Shown: positions 1 to 6,424 of the stretch, piece after piece
How positions within the stretch are numbered: the stretch's first letter is position 1
Layout: every line of letters starts with the position of its first letter
Assembly: GCA_038251625.1 (NCBI GenBank)
Contig: JBBSBE010000152.1
Location: 1-8,539, forward strand
Reading direction: 5' to 3'
From: JBBQXK01 sp038251625
GTDB taxonomy: Bacteria; Pseudomonadota; Alphaproteobacteria; Rhodobacterales; Rhodobacteraceae
Length of the DNA stretch: 8,539 nt
The notes under the pieces: model-generated
Told to the model about the DNA's origin: nothing
Database searches by the model: none
The model's input: the letters and a program-made list of their open reading frames with translations, nothing else
Position numbers and translations under genes: made by a program

Positions 1-317
1 ATGGCATCCTCCATCCCCAGATAGGCCGCGAGCCGCGCCTCAAGCGCACGGTGCAGCCCTTGTGTGCCGCAGATGAACCGCACCGAGGCCACACCATAGC
101 CTTCCGTATCCATCGCCGCCTTCGCCGCAGCGACCAACCGCGCATCATCCGCCAGTCCGAGGTAATTGTTGGCGCAAAGGTTCAGCATCGGCTTGCCGTC
201 CATCACCACATGCGCGCCTTGCGGCCCGAGGATCGCCCGCTCGCGCTTCATCAGGCCTTCAGCCTCGATCCCCGCCAGCGTGTCGCGCAGATGGTCCAGA
301 AACCCCGAATCCGTCAT
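1..317 (-). CDS. kbl: Glycine C-acetyltransferase (2-amino-3-ketobutyrate CoA ligase), N-terminal part
   Basis: This PLP enzyme cleaves 2-amino-3-ketobutyrate with CoA to glycine and acetyl-CoA, the second step of threonine catabolism after threonine 3-dehydrogenase. It acts in the cytoplasm. Only the first 105 residues are in the window, of about 395 usual for the family, so the PLP lysine is not visible. Recognition rests on the family N-terminus: the LCANNYLGLADD block at residues 47-58 and GVASVRFICGTQ at 75-86, followed by the H-x-x-LE-x-x-LA pattern. The ATG start is supported by AAGGAG seven bases upstream. An XRE-cupin regulator lies upstream on the same strand, with a promoter candidate between them. 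In many bacteria tdh follows kbl, but that position lies outside the window. The closest confusable relatives are 5-aminolevulinate synthase and AONS; the FICGTQ block favours kbl. Confidence 0.93.
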   Translation of the reverse strand, partial: MTDSGFLDHLRDTLAGIEAEGLMKRERAILGPQGAHVVMDGKPMLNLCANNYLGLADDARLVAAAKAAMDTEGYGVASVRFICGTQGLHRALEARLAAYLGMEDA

Positions 318-338
318 GGCAGAACTCCTTCCGTTGGT

Positions 339-402
339 GCGGATGCTTAGGGAAAGCCGGTGCCTGCGTCAATATTACGGATACGATTCCATCAAAGCGG
401 AT
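339..402 (-). repeat. Three short ATCCG(C/T) repeats around the kbl promoter, candidate operator
   Basis: On the minus strand the hexamer ATCCGC or ATCCGT occurs three times: 397-402, 377-382 and 339-344. The first two start exactly 20 bases apart, about two helical turns, and lie just upstream of the candidate -35. The third touches the candidate -10 and the start site. This layout would suit a dimeric regulator, and the XRE-cupin protein encoded immediately upstream is the obvious candidate. A six-base match is weak evidence, and the link to that protein is inference. Confidence 0.3.
344..372 (-). promoter_or_regulatory. Candidate promoter of kbl
   Basis: Read on the minus strand, TTGACG (367-372) is followed after exactly 17 bases by TAAGCA (344-349). 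The -35 matches five of six consensus bases and the -10 is poor, which is common in alphaproteobacteria. Transcription would start near 337, giving a leader of about 20 bases that contains the AAGGAG ribosome site of kbl. The surrounding 155-base gap between the regulator and kbl holds no gene. Confidence 0.45.
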
Positions 403-472
403 TATCGTGCTGCTTTCCCTGTCCACGACGTCCCCGAAAGACCGAAGACTGGCCCCGATCCCGCAGACACAC

Positions 473-1030
473 CTAACTCCCCTCCACGATCAGCAACGCC
501 CGCGCCGCGCCCTCCGCTCGGATCGCATGCGCCACATCCGCGGCATAATGCGCTGTATCGCCCGTCGACAGCCGGTCCTCCACACCGCCCGACGCCACAG
601 CGAGCGTGCCCTCGATCACCGTCAGATGCTCCCGGCACCCCGGCGCATGCGGTTCCGACACCAGCGCTCCGCGATCCTCGAACACCAGTTCATAGACCTC
701 ATGCCGACCCACCGCCTCGGGCGCGGAAAGGATGCGGATGCGCACGCACGTCCCCCGTGCCGCGATCACCGGCGCCTGCCCTGCCCGCACCACCGCGATG
801 GCCGGGGCCACGCGCGGCTCGACCAGCCCCGCAAAATCCACCTGCAAGGCCTGCGTCAAGTTCCACAAGGTGGCAACAGTGGGCGAGGATTCGCCCCGCT
901 CGATCTGGCTGACCATGGACCTTGACACACCCGACAGCCGCGCCACCGCCTCAAGGCTGAGGCCCCGCGCCTGACGCGCCGCGCGCAAGTTGGTGGCCAG
1001 CCGGTCGTGGATATCGGGCGTACGGTTCAT
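473..1030 (-). CDS. XRE-family transcription regulator with C-terminal cupin domain
   Basis: This is a 185-residue DNA-binding regulator. The N-terminal XRE helix-turn-helix spans about residues 12-66, with the hallmark recognition region GVSRSMVSQIERGESSPT at 34-51. A small cupin domain follows at about 105-182 (EHLTVIEGTLAV at 134-145, LSTGDTAHYAADVAHAI at 155-171). In this family the cupin is thought to sense a small ligand or metal; PuuR- and SutR-like proteins are relatives. The ATG is chosen over an upstream in-frame start because GAGGA sits seven bases before it and the longer form would run into selO. The neighbouring kbl is on the same strand 155 bases downstream, so control of threonine/glycine catabolism is a reasonable inference. 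The ligand cannot be told from sequence. Confidence 0.9.
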   Translation of the reverse strand: MNRTPDIHDRLATNLRAARQARGLSLEAVARLSGVSRSMVSQIERGESSPTVATLWNLTQALQVDFAGLVEPRVAPAIAVVRAGQAPVIAARGTCVRIRILSAPEAVGRHEVYELVFEDRGALVSEPHAPGCREHLTVIEGTLAVASGGVEDRLSTGDTAHYAADVAHAIRAEGAARALLIVEGS

Positions 1031-1115
1031 CGCGGTATCCTCGCGCTTCGGGCAGATCGGATCAAGGCCCGCGCAAATCCCCCACGATGACAGGAACGCG
1101 GTCCGCCCCGCCGCG

Positions 1116-2537
1116 TCACGTTCCGCAAAACGTCCGATAAGCGCCAAAGCCCGAAGGTGCTGGCAAGGCATAGGCCTCTGCCCCCGGCCTGTCGCGATAG
1201 GGGGCCGTCACCGCCGCCAGCAACGCGTCGAAGGGCGCCATGTCGCCACCTGTTGCCGCCGTCAGCGCCTCTTCCACCTTGTGATTGCGCGGGATCACCA
1301 GCGGATTGACCGCGCGCATCCGCTCGGCTGCGCCGGGCGACAATTGCGCCCGCCAGCGCGGCAACCACGCATCGAGCGCTGCCGGATCGTCAAACAGCAC
1401 CCGCAAGGCGCCCGCATCCCCCTCCGCCGCATCCGCAAGGCGCCGGAAGGTCAGCGTCCAGTCCGCGCCCTGCCCCTCCATCGCAGCCAGCAGCGCATCG
1501 GCAAGCGCATCATCTGGCGCGTCCAATCCCAGCTTCGCCCCCATCACCATGGCCCAGGCCGCCCGATACCGCCCGGCGACGCCGCGCAACACCTCCATCG
1601 CCGCCCCAATCGCGCGTTCTTCGTCTGCGTCGATCAGCGGCAACAAGGTCTCGGCCAGCCGCGCGAGGTTCCAGCCAAGGATCAGCGGCTGGTTGGCATA
1701 GGCGTAGCGCCCGCCATGGTCGATCGAGGAAAACACCGTCCCCGGTGCGTACCCCTCCATGAAGGCGCAAGGTCCATAGTCGATGGTCTCGCCCGAAATC
1801 GCCATGTTGTCGGTGTTCATCACGCCGTGGATGAACCCAATGCCCATCCACTGCGCGATAAGCAGTGCCTGCCGCCCGGCTACGGCATCCAGAAATCCCA
1901 GCGCATCGCCCGCCGCAAGCCCGGGGTAATGACGCGCGATGCTGTAGTCCAGAAGCCGCGCCAGCGCATCACCCTCGCCGCGCGCCGCGAAATACTGGAA
2001 CGTCCCCACGCGGATGTGGCTGGCCGCCACCCGCGCCAGCACAGCCCCCGGCAAGGCCGCCTCGCGGTACACATCTTCCCCCGTCGCCACCACAGCCAGC
2101 GACCGCGTGGTAGGCACGCCCAGCGCGTGCATCGCTTCCGAAATCACGTATTCCCGCAGCATCGGCCCCAACGCCGCCTTGCCATCCCCGCCGCGCGAAA
2201 ACGGCGTCCGCCCAGATCCCTTCAGTTGCAGGTCGAACCGCGCCCCGCCCGGCGACATGACCTCGCCCAGCAGATGCGCCCGCCCGTCGCCAAGCTGCGG
2301 CGAGAAGCCACCGAACTGATGCCCCGCATAGGCCAAGGCCACAGGTTCTGCCCCCGGCGGCACCGATGCGCCGGAAAACCAGCGGGCCGCCTCCTCCGGG
2401 CTCGCCTGCAACCCCAACTCACGCGCCAGTGCCCCATTCCAGACCATCAGCTTCGGGGCGGGCGCCACATCTGGCACCTGCCGCAGGTAGCTGCCTGGAA
2501 GATCGCGCAGATAGCTGTGATCAAAGGCAATCGTCAC
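1116..2537 (-). CDS. selO: Protein adenylyltransferase SelO (YdiU/UPF0061 family)
   Basis: SelO has a pseudokinase fold that binds ATP in flipped orientation and transfers AMP to Ser, Thr or Tyr of target proteins; in E. coli it is tied to redox stress. At 473 residues it is full length. Family blocks are clear: AGHQFGGFSPQLGDGRAHLLGE begins at residue 71, LQLKGSGRTPFSR is at 103-115 with the ATP-contact lysine K106, LREYVISEAMHALG at 127-140, and HGVMNTDNM at 237-245 with the presumed catalytic base D243 and metal ligand N244. DYGP follows, with metal ligand D253. It ends in YRTFCGT; the cysteine stands where eukaryotic SelO carries selenocysteine. The start is GTG, with GGAGG eight bases upstream. 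It lies 70 bases after the esterase gene on the same strand and could share its transcript. Confidence 0.96.
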   Translation of the reverse strand: MTIAFDHSYLRDLPGSYLRQVPDVAPAPKLMVWNGALARELGLQASPEEAARWFSGASVPPGAEPVALAYAGHQFGGFSPQLGDGRAHLLGEVMSPGGARFDLQLKGSGRTPFSRGGDGKAALGPMLREYVISEAMHALGVPTTRSLAVVATGEDVYREAALPGAVLARVAASHIRVGTFQYFAARGEGDALARLLDYSIARHYPGLAAGDALGFLDAVAGRQALLIAQWMGIGFIHGVMNTDNMAISGETIDYGPCAFMEGYAPGTVFSSIDHGGRYAYANQPLILGWNLARLAETLLPLIDADEERAIGAAMEVLRGVAGRYRAAWAMVMGAKLGLDAPDDALADALLAAMEGQGADWTLTFRRLADAAEGDAGALRVLFDDPAALDAWLPRWRAQLSPGAAERMRAVNPLVIPRNHKVEEALTAATGGDMAPFDALLAAVTAPYRDRPGAEAYALPAPSGFGAYRTFCGT

Positions 2538-2607
2538 GGCGCAGGCCTCCAGCGGGTCAAAACGGTAGCGCCCGCAGGATGCCCCCCTTCGTCACCGGCG
2601 GCAACCC

Positions 2608-3552
2608 TCAGGCCCTGCGGCGCCCCGCAAGACGCAGCATGCCGATACCGAAACCCAGCAGCAGAAGGGACGCAGGCAGCGGCACCGCCGCAATGGTTGC
2701 CCGCACCTCTTCGGCAAGCACGGCATGGATCGTGGAATTGGGATGCACGGGATCAAAGAACGCCAGCGCCGTGGCTTCGGCCGGCGAACAGACCGACACC
2801 CCCGGGATCACGCAAGGGATCGTGGCATTCGCAATTCCGAACGACAGCGGGTCTGCCAGCAGCGCCTGAAACAGGCCATAAGTGTCGATCTCCATCACCC
2901 TTATGCCAAGCCCGCGCAACGCATCGGCCTGCGCATCAAGCCGCGCGTTGAAGGCCCGCGTGGCGGCAGTCGCATCCGCCGCCTTGCCGGTCGCGAAAAG
3001 CGCGTAGGCCGGGGTGGCGCCGATGTCGGGCAGATTGAAAAGCAGGATATCCCGGACACCTGCGCCAAATAGCACCGTCGCACCTGCAGCCACGGCATCG
3101 GCCGCGCCCTCTGCAACCGAAATGATGTCAACCGGCACCACGCTGTCGAGCGCGGCAAAGATGTCGTTGGCCCCGAACCACAGCGATGCCAGCGGCCGGT
3201 CACCCAGAAGGATGGTCGGCACGCTTGCACCGAAAATACCAAGCTGCGGCGCAAGGTCCGGCACCAGATCCGCGTTCGGTACGGCCTGCGCACCACCGAA
3301 GGCAAAATTCGCACTGAGCGCGCCAGCCGCCATGAAATCCGCCGCGATCCGGTCAGCCCAGACCGGGCCGTTGGAAAACCGACCGTTGAAATAGGGGGGG
3401 CTTGCCGGTACGCCCGCAAAGCTAAAAAGGTTCCCGGTGTCCGACAGGCTGTCACCAAAGACCAGCAGGCTGCTGTACGGCTCGACCGGCGCCGCCTCCG
3501 CCGCGCCAGCCCCAATCGTGCAAACAAGCGCGACCACTTTCATCCATTGCAT
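2608..3552 (-). CDS. Secreted SGNH/GDSL esterase-lipase with VPLPA-CTERM sorting tail
   Basis: This 314-residue protein is a predicted ester hydrolase exported from the cell. A Sec signal peptide occupies about residues 1-21 (hydrophobic core VVALVCTIGAGAA, cleavage near AEA-AP). The GDSL block FGDSLSDTGN (32-41) carries nucleophile S35. FGGAQA (85-90) follows, then block III GAND with N129 and block V DPVH with D267 and H270 completing the catalytic set. The C-terminus is VPLPA at 290-294, a hydrophobic stretch and a final RRR: the tripartite VPLPA-CTERM signal of Rhodobacteraceae, processed by a dedicated exosortase (XrtD type) that is not encoded here. The start at MQWMK is preferred over an in-frame ATG 66 bases upstream because AGGGAG lies eight bases before it and the signal peptide then begins correctly. 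The substrate is unknown. Confidence 0.92.
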   Translation of the reverse strand: MQWMKVVALVCTIGAGAAEAAPVEPYSSLLVFGDSLSDTGNLFSFAGVPASPPYFNGRFSNGPVWADRIAADFMAAGALSANFAFGGAQAVPNADLVPDLAPQLGIFGASVPTILLGDRPLASLWFGANDIFAALDSVVPVDIISVAEGAADAVAAGATVLFGAGVRDILLFNLPDIGATPAYALFATGKAADATAATRAFNARLDAQADALRGLGIRVMEIDTYGLFQALLADPLSFGIANATIPCVIPGVSVCSPAEATALAFFDPVHPNSTIHAVLAEEVRATIAAVPLPASLLLLGFGIGMLRLAGRRRA

Positions 3553-3650
3553 CCGACGTTCTCCCTTTTGCGCATGCACCTGCATAGCGCGCCAGTTCGC
3601 CATTTTTGCAACGTTCATGCCATTTGGCTGAATTGCCGCAGGGTCAATGA

Positions 3651-3727
3651 TGGTCGGGGCGAGAAGATTCGAACTTCCGACCTACGGTACCCAAAACCGT
3701 CGCGCTACCAGGCTGCGCTACGCCCCG
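3651..3727 (-). tRNA. tRNA-Pro (anticodon UGG)
   Basis: A full cloverleaf can be drawn on the minus strand. The acceptor arm CGGGGCG/CGCCCCG has the C1-G72 pair typical of bacterial tRNA-Pro. The D-stem is GCGC/GCGC around a nine-base loop, and the anticodon stem is ACGGT/ACCGT. The anticodon loop TTTGGGT gives anticodon TGG with G37. The T-stem GGAAG/CTTCT has one G-T pair around TTCGAAT, followed by discriminator A and an encoded CCA. Length is 77 bases including CCA. It reads proline codons CCA and CCG, and possibly CCU. The gene lies 61 bases after the DUF192 gene on the same strand. I see no convincing promoter or terminator in that gap, so co-transcription with the upstream genes is possible. 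Confidence 0.97.
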
Positions 3728-3788
3728 ACGCGATCCCTTTATCTGTGAATGAGCCGCGAGGAAAGCCCCGTATCAAACGCCCGCCCTA

Positions 3789-4268
3789 CTACTCGCAGGG
3801 CCAGGCCGCCACCGTCTGATCCAGCGCGGGATGCCGCAACACCGCCCCCGGCGCAATGCCCAGCGCCGACGCAAGCCCGCCGTTGATCTCAAGCACGGTC
3901 AGGACATTCCGCCCCCCGGGGATCGGCGTCTCGTCGCCCGGAATCGCATTGGCGTGCACGTGCGTTACAAGGCCCGTGGGATCGGCAAAGATCATGTCGA
4001 GCGGGATCAGCGTGTTCTTCATCCAGAACGATGCGGACTGCGGACGCTCGTAGACAAAAAGCATTCCCGCAGATTTCGGCATCGTCTCGCGGAACATCAG
4101 GCCCTTCTCGCGCTCGCCCGGGGTGTCGGCCAGTTCCACGGTGAACCGCGCCACCGACGCACTGGTGCGCAACTCCACCTGATCAGCCCGGCACGCCGCC
4201 GCAACCGGCCCGGCCAAAGCCAGCAGCAGCCCCGCAATCAGCCCCGCTCGCGCGCCGCCGTTTCCCAT
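3789..4268 (-). CDS. Exported DUF192 family protein
   Basis: This 159-residue protein of unknown biochemical role belongs to DUF192. It begins with a Sec signal peptide (hydrophobic GLIAGLLLALAGPVAAA, about residues 9-25); the mature part starts around C26, so it should be periplasmic. A lipoprotein site is unlikely because the residues before the cysteine are AAA. Family motifs are GLMFRE (56-61), MLFVY (69-73), FWMKNTLIPLDMIFA (81-95) and VLEINGG (125-131). C26 and C158 are the only cysteines and could form a disulfide. The ATG lies within the end of the cold-shock gene, overlapping it by 31 bases in another frame, with AGGTGG just upstream. No later start would keep the signal peptide intact. 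The two proteins are probably translated from one mRNA. Confidence 0.93.
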   Translation of the reverse strand: MGNGGARAGLIAGLLLALAGPVAAACRADQVELRTSASVARFTVELADTPGEREKGLMFRETMPKSAGMLFVYERPQSASFWMKNTLIPLDMIFADPTGLVTHVHANAIPGDETPIPGGRNVLTVLEINGGLASALGIAPGAVLRHPALDQTVAAWPCE

Positions 4269-4765
4269 GACACCACCTGCGCCGCCATGCGGCCCCTCTT
4301 GCCATCGACGATGCGCAACGCCACCGCCTCGCCAGAGATCAGATCGGCAAATCCCGACAGGCGCAACACCTCGATATGGATGAACACGTCATCGGCACTG
4401 CCAAAGACATTCGCAAAGCCGAACCCCTTGCCCTTGTCAAACCACTTGACCCGCGCCGGCTCCATCTCCAGCGCCAGCACATCCTCGGGCAGCCCCGGCG
4501 TTTCTTCCATCCCCGACTGCCCGATCGGCGGCTCGATTTCCAGCACCTCGACGGCCTGCGCGCCCCGTGCGGTCAGTTGCACCTTGACCATCACACCCGA
4601 CCCGTCCGCGACCGAGCCTTGCCCGAAATTGCGCAAAACGTTGGCGTGCAAAAGCACGTCCGTCGGGCAATCCTCGGACACGATGAAGCCGAAACCCTTG
4701 ACCGGGTCGAACCACTTCACGCGACCGTGCAGGACGTGCAGTGTCTTGTCTTCATCGTCAGTCAC
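4238..4765 (-). CDS. Cold-shock protein with two CSD domains
   Basis: This 175-residue protein binds single-stranded nucleic acid, probably as an RNA chaperone, and acts in the cytoplasm. Two cold-shock domains lie at about 12-77 and 103-167, joined by an acidic linker with little predicted structure. Domain 1 has VKWFDPVKGFGFI (RNP1, 16-28) and VLLH (RNP2, 37-40); domain 2 has VKWFDKGKGFGFA (106-118) and VFIH (127-130). In domain 1 the usual RNP2 phenylalanine is leucine, so one stacking contact is missing. Single-domain CspA proteins are about 70 residues; the double form is common in alphaproteobacteria. The start is GTG, with AAGGA nine bases upstream. The gene lies 102 bases after pdxH and overlaps the DUF192 gene downstream. 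Confidence 0.95.
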   Translation of the reverse strand: MTDDEDKTLHVLHGRVKWFDPVKGFGFIVSEDCPTDVLLHANVLRNFGQGSVADGSGVMVKVQLTARGAQAVEVLEIEPPIGQSGMEETPGLPEDVLALEMEPARVKWFDKGKGFGFANVFGSADDVFIHIEVLRLSGFADLISGEAVALRIVDGKRGRMAAQVVSWETAARERG

Positions 4766-4867
4766 GAATGATCATCCTTGGGAATATCCGATCGTGCCGA
4801 TTTGCCGCGATCTAATGCGCAGGTTCAAGTCGAAAAGCGCACAACAGCGCGGTCAGTGGTGTGAAGA

Positions 4868-5467
4868 TCAGGGATTCAGCCTCTGCGCATCCCATTTGCC
4901 GCCCGCGCCGGGTGTCCAGCGAAACCGGTCGTGCAACCGGAAGGCGCCGTCCGCCCAGAACTCGATTTCCACCGGTCGGATCCGAATGCCACCCCAGAAC
5001 GGCGGGCGCTTCGGGCTGATCCCTTCCCGCGCCGTCACCCTGGCCACCTCCGCCACCAGCGCCCCGCGCGAGCTTAGGGGTTGCGACTGCGCCGACGCCC
5101 AGGCGCCAAGACGGCTCTTGAGGCTGCGGCTGCTGTAGTAGGCGTCTGCCTGCGGCCCCTCTTCGCGCTCGGTCAGCCCGCGCACACGGATCTGGCGGCG
5201 CAGGCTCTTCCAGTGCAGCACGAACGCGGCCTTGCCGGTCGCGGCAATCTCTTGCCCTTTGCGGCTGTCATAATTGGTATAGAACACGAACGCGTCGTCC
5301 TCGATCTCCTTCAGCAGGACCATGCGCACGTTGGGCAGGCCCGTCGCGTCCACAGTGGCCAGCGCGATGGCATTGGGATCGTTGGGTTCGACAGGCTCCG
5401 CCTCGGCCAGCCAGGCCCGCGCCAGCGCAAACGGATCGCTGCCCGCAAAAATTCCGTCCCGGTCCAT
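4868..5467 (-). CDS. pdxH: Pyridoxine/pyridoxamine 5'-phosphate oxidase
   Basis: This FMN enzyme oxidises pyridoxine 5'-phosphate or pyridoxamine 5'-phosphate to pyridoxal 5'-phosphate, the last step of vitamin B6 synthesis by the DXP-dependent route and a step in salvage. It is a cytoplasmic homodimer. The 199 residues carry the FMN-binding segments RMVLLK (48-53), YTNYDSRKG (63-71), RQIRVRG (91-97) and SQPLSSR (128-134). The substrate-binding end follows: WGGIRIRPVEIEFW (158-171), RLHDR (177-181) and the terminal RLNP. The ATG is preferred over a GTG 18 bases upstream because GAGGAG then stands six bases before it; starting at the GTG would put that ribosome site inside the gene. A divergent promoter region separates it from fabI. 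Confidence 0.96.
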   Translation of the reverse strand: MDRDGIFAGSDPFALARAWLAEAEPVEPNDPNAIALATVDATGLPNVRMVLLKEIEDDAFVFYTNYDSRKGQEIAATGKAAFVLHWKSLRRQIRVRGLTEREEGPQADAYYSSRSLKSRLGAWASAQSQPLSSRGALVAEVARVTAREGISPKRPPFWGGIRIRPVEIEFWADGAFRLHDRFRWTPGAGGKWDAQRLNP

Positions 5468-5494
5468 CCTGATCTCCTCAACCACGCGCCGCGC

Positions 5495-5523
5495 AATCTA
5501 GGCCGTCCCCCCCGGCGCGGCAA
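5495..5523 (-). promoter_or_regulatory. Candidate promoter of pdxH
   Basis: On the minus strand TTGCCG (5518-5523) is followed after 17 bases by TAGATT (5495-5500). Transcription would begin near 5488, leaving a leader of about 20 bases that carries the GAGGAG site. The spacer includes a run of seven G on this strand. Confidence 0.45.
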
Positions 5524-5536
5524 CCGCCCGCAACTC

Positions 5537-5565
5537 TTGCCGCCGCCTGCCCCATCGCCTAATGC
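5537..5565 (+). promoter_or_regulatory. Candidate promoter of fabI
   Basis: TTGCCG (5537-5542) is followed after 17 bases by TAATGC (5560-5565), giving a start near 5572 and a leader of about 28 bases. The same -35 hexamer and spacing appear in the divergent pdxH candidate, with only 13 bases between the two -35 boxes. Confidence 0.42.
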
Positions 5566-5599
5566 TGGCCGACAAACCGGGAAGGCAAGGGGGCGAGCA

Positions 5600-6424
5600 A
5601 TGGCTCAGGGACTGCTGGCAGGCAAGCGCGGCCTGATCATGGGGCTTGCCAATGACAAGTCCATCGCCTGGGGCATCGCAAAATGCGCCGCCGATCAGGG
5701 TGCGGAACTGGCCTTCTCCTACCAGGGCGAGGCGCTGAAAAAACGGGTAGAGCCGCTGGCGGCCTCCATCGGCACACCGTTCCTTGCCGAATGCGACGTC
5801 TCGAGCGAAGCGTCGATGGACGCGCTCTTCGACCGCCTGCGCGCCGAATGGGGCACGCTCGATTTCGTCGTCCACGCCATCGGATTTTCCGACAAGACCG
5901 AACTCAGGGGCCGCTACGTCGATACCTCCGCCGCCAACTTCCGCATGACGATGGATATCTCGGTCTATTCCTTCACCGCGGTCTGCGCCCGCGCCGCCGC
6001 GATGATGCCGAACGGCGGTTCGCTTCTCACCCTTACCTACTACGGCGCCGAAAAGGTGATGCCGCATTACAATGTGATGGGGTTGGCCAAGGCGGCACTG
6101 GAAACCTCCGTCCAGTATATCGCCGAGGATCTGGGCAAGGACGGCATCCGCGTCAATGCCATCTCTGCCGGCCCGATCAAGACGCTGGCGGCCAGCGGCA
6201 TCGGCGATTTCCGCTACATCATGAAGTGGAACGAACTGAACTCCCCCCTGCGCCGCAATGTCACACAGGAAGAGGTGGGCAAGGCCGCGCTCTACCTTCT
6301 GTCCGACCTGGGTTCGGGCACCACGGGCGAGGTGCTGCACGTCGATGCGGGCTACCACGTCGTGGGCATGAAGGCGGTGGATGCCCCCGATATCGACGCT
6401 GGCAAAAAGGCCAGCGGGGAATGA
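5600..6424 (+). CDS. fabI: Enoyl-[acyl-carrier-protein] reductase (NADH)
   Basis: FabI reduces trans-2-enoyl-ACP to acyl-ACP, the last step of each fatty-acid elongation round, in the cytoplasm as a tetramer. The 274-residue protein is an SDR-fold enzyme of the FabI type. The nucleotide-binding stretch GLIMGLANDKSIAWGIAK spans residues 11-28, AECDVSS is at 63-69, VHAIGFSDK at 91-99, and the active-site set is Y147, Y157 and K164 in the pattern Y-x6-K. AISAGPIKTLAASGI (187-201) is the substrate loop region, and HVDAGYHVVGM lies near the end. The motifs match the triclosan-sensitive family, but sensitivity cannot be judged from this. The ATG has AAGGGGG upstream. Its stop overlaps the start of the LysE-type gene as ATGA. 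Some Rhodobacteraceae carry more than one fabI. Confidence 0.97.
   Translation: MAQGLLAGKRGLIMGLANDKSIAWGIAKCAADQGAELAFSYQGEALKKRVEPLAASIGTPFLAECDVSSEASMDALFDRLRAEWGTLDFVVHAIGFSDKTELRGRYVDTSAANFRMTMDISVYSFTAVCARAAAMMPNGGSLLTLTYYGAEKVMPHYNVMGLAKAALETSVQYIAEDLGKDGIRVNAISAGPIKTLAASGIGDFRYIMKWNELNSPLRRNVTQEEVGKAALYLLSDLGSGTTGEVLHVDAGYHVVGMKAVDAPDIDAGKKASGE

Noticed and set aside
2552..2575. GCGGG/CCCGC inverted pair before selO
   Set aside because: Five base pairs with a 14-base loop and no T-run are too weak for a terminator or switch in DNA this GC-rich.
990..2951. 653-codon open frame on the plus strand opposite selO and the esterase gene
   Set aside because: It is Arg/Pro/His-rich, matches no family I know, and lies antisense to two clear genes; long antisense frames are usual in GC-rich DNA.
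3394..3401. Run of seven G (seven C in the coding strand) within the esterase gene as a phase-variation tract
   Set aside because: It encodes Pro-Pro in a conserved region and is short; the reading frame is intact and nothing else suggests switching.
3728..3788. Promoter for tRNA-Pro in the gap after the DUF192 gene
   Set aside because: TTGATA is present on the minus strand, but no -10 box lies at proper spacing from it; GATAAA is 26 or more bases away.
3547..3819. 90-codon plus-strand frame containing GEKIRTSDLR
   Set aside because: This peptide is the reverse reading of the tRNA-Pro gene, a well-known false annotation type.
5498..6358. 286-codon minus-strand frame opposite fabI
   Set aside because: The composition is a shadow of fabI codons read in reverse; fabI has complete catalytic motifs on the other strand.
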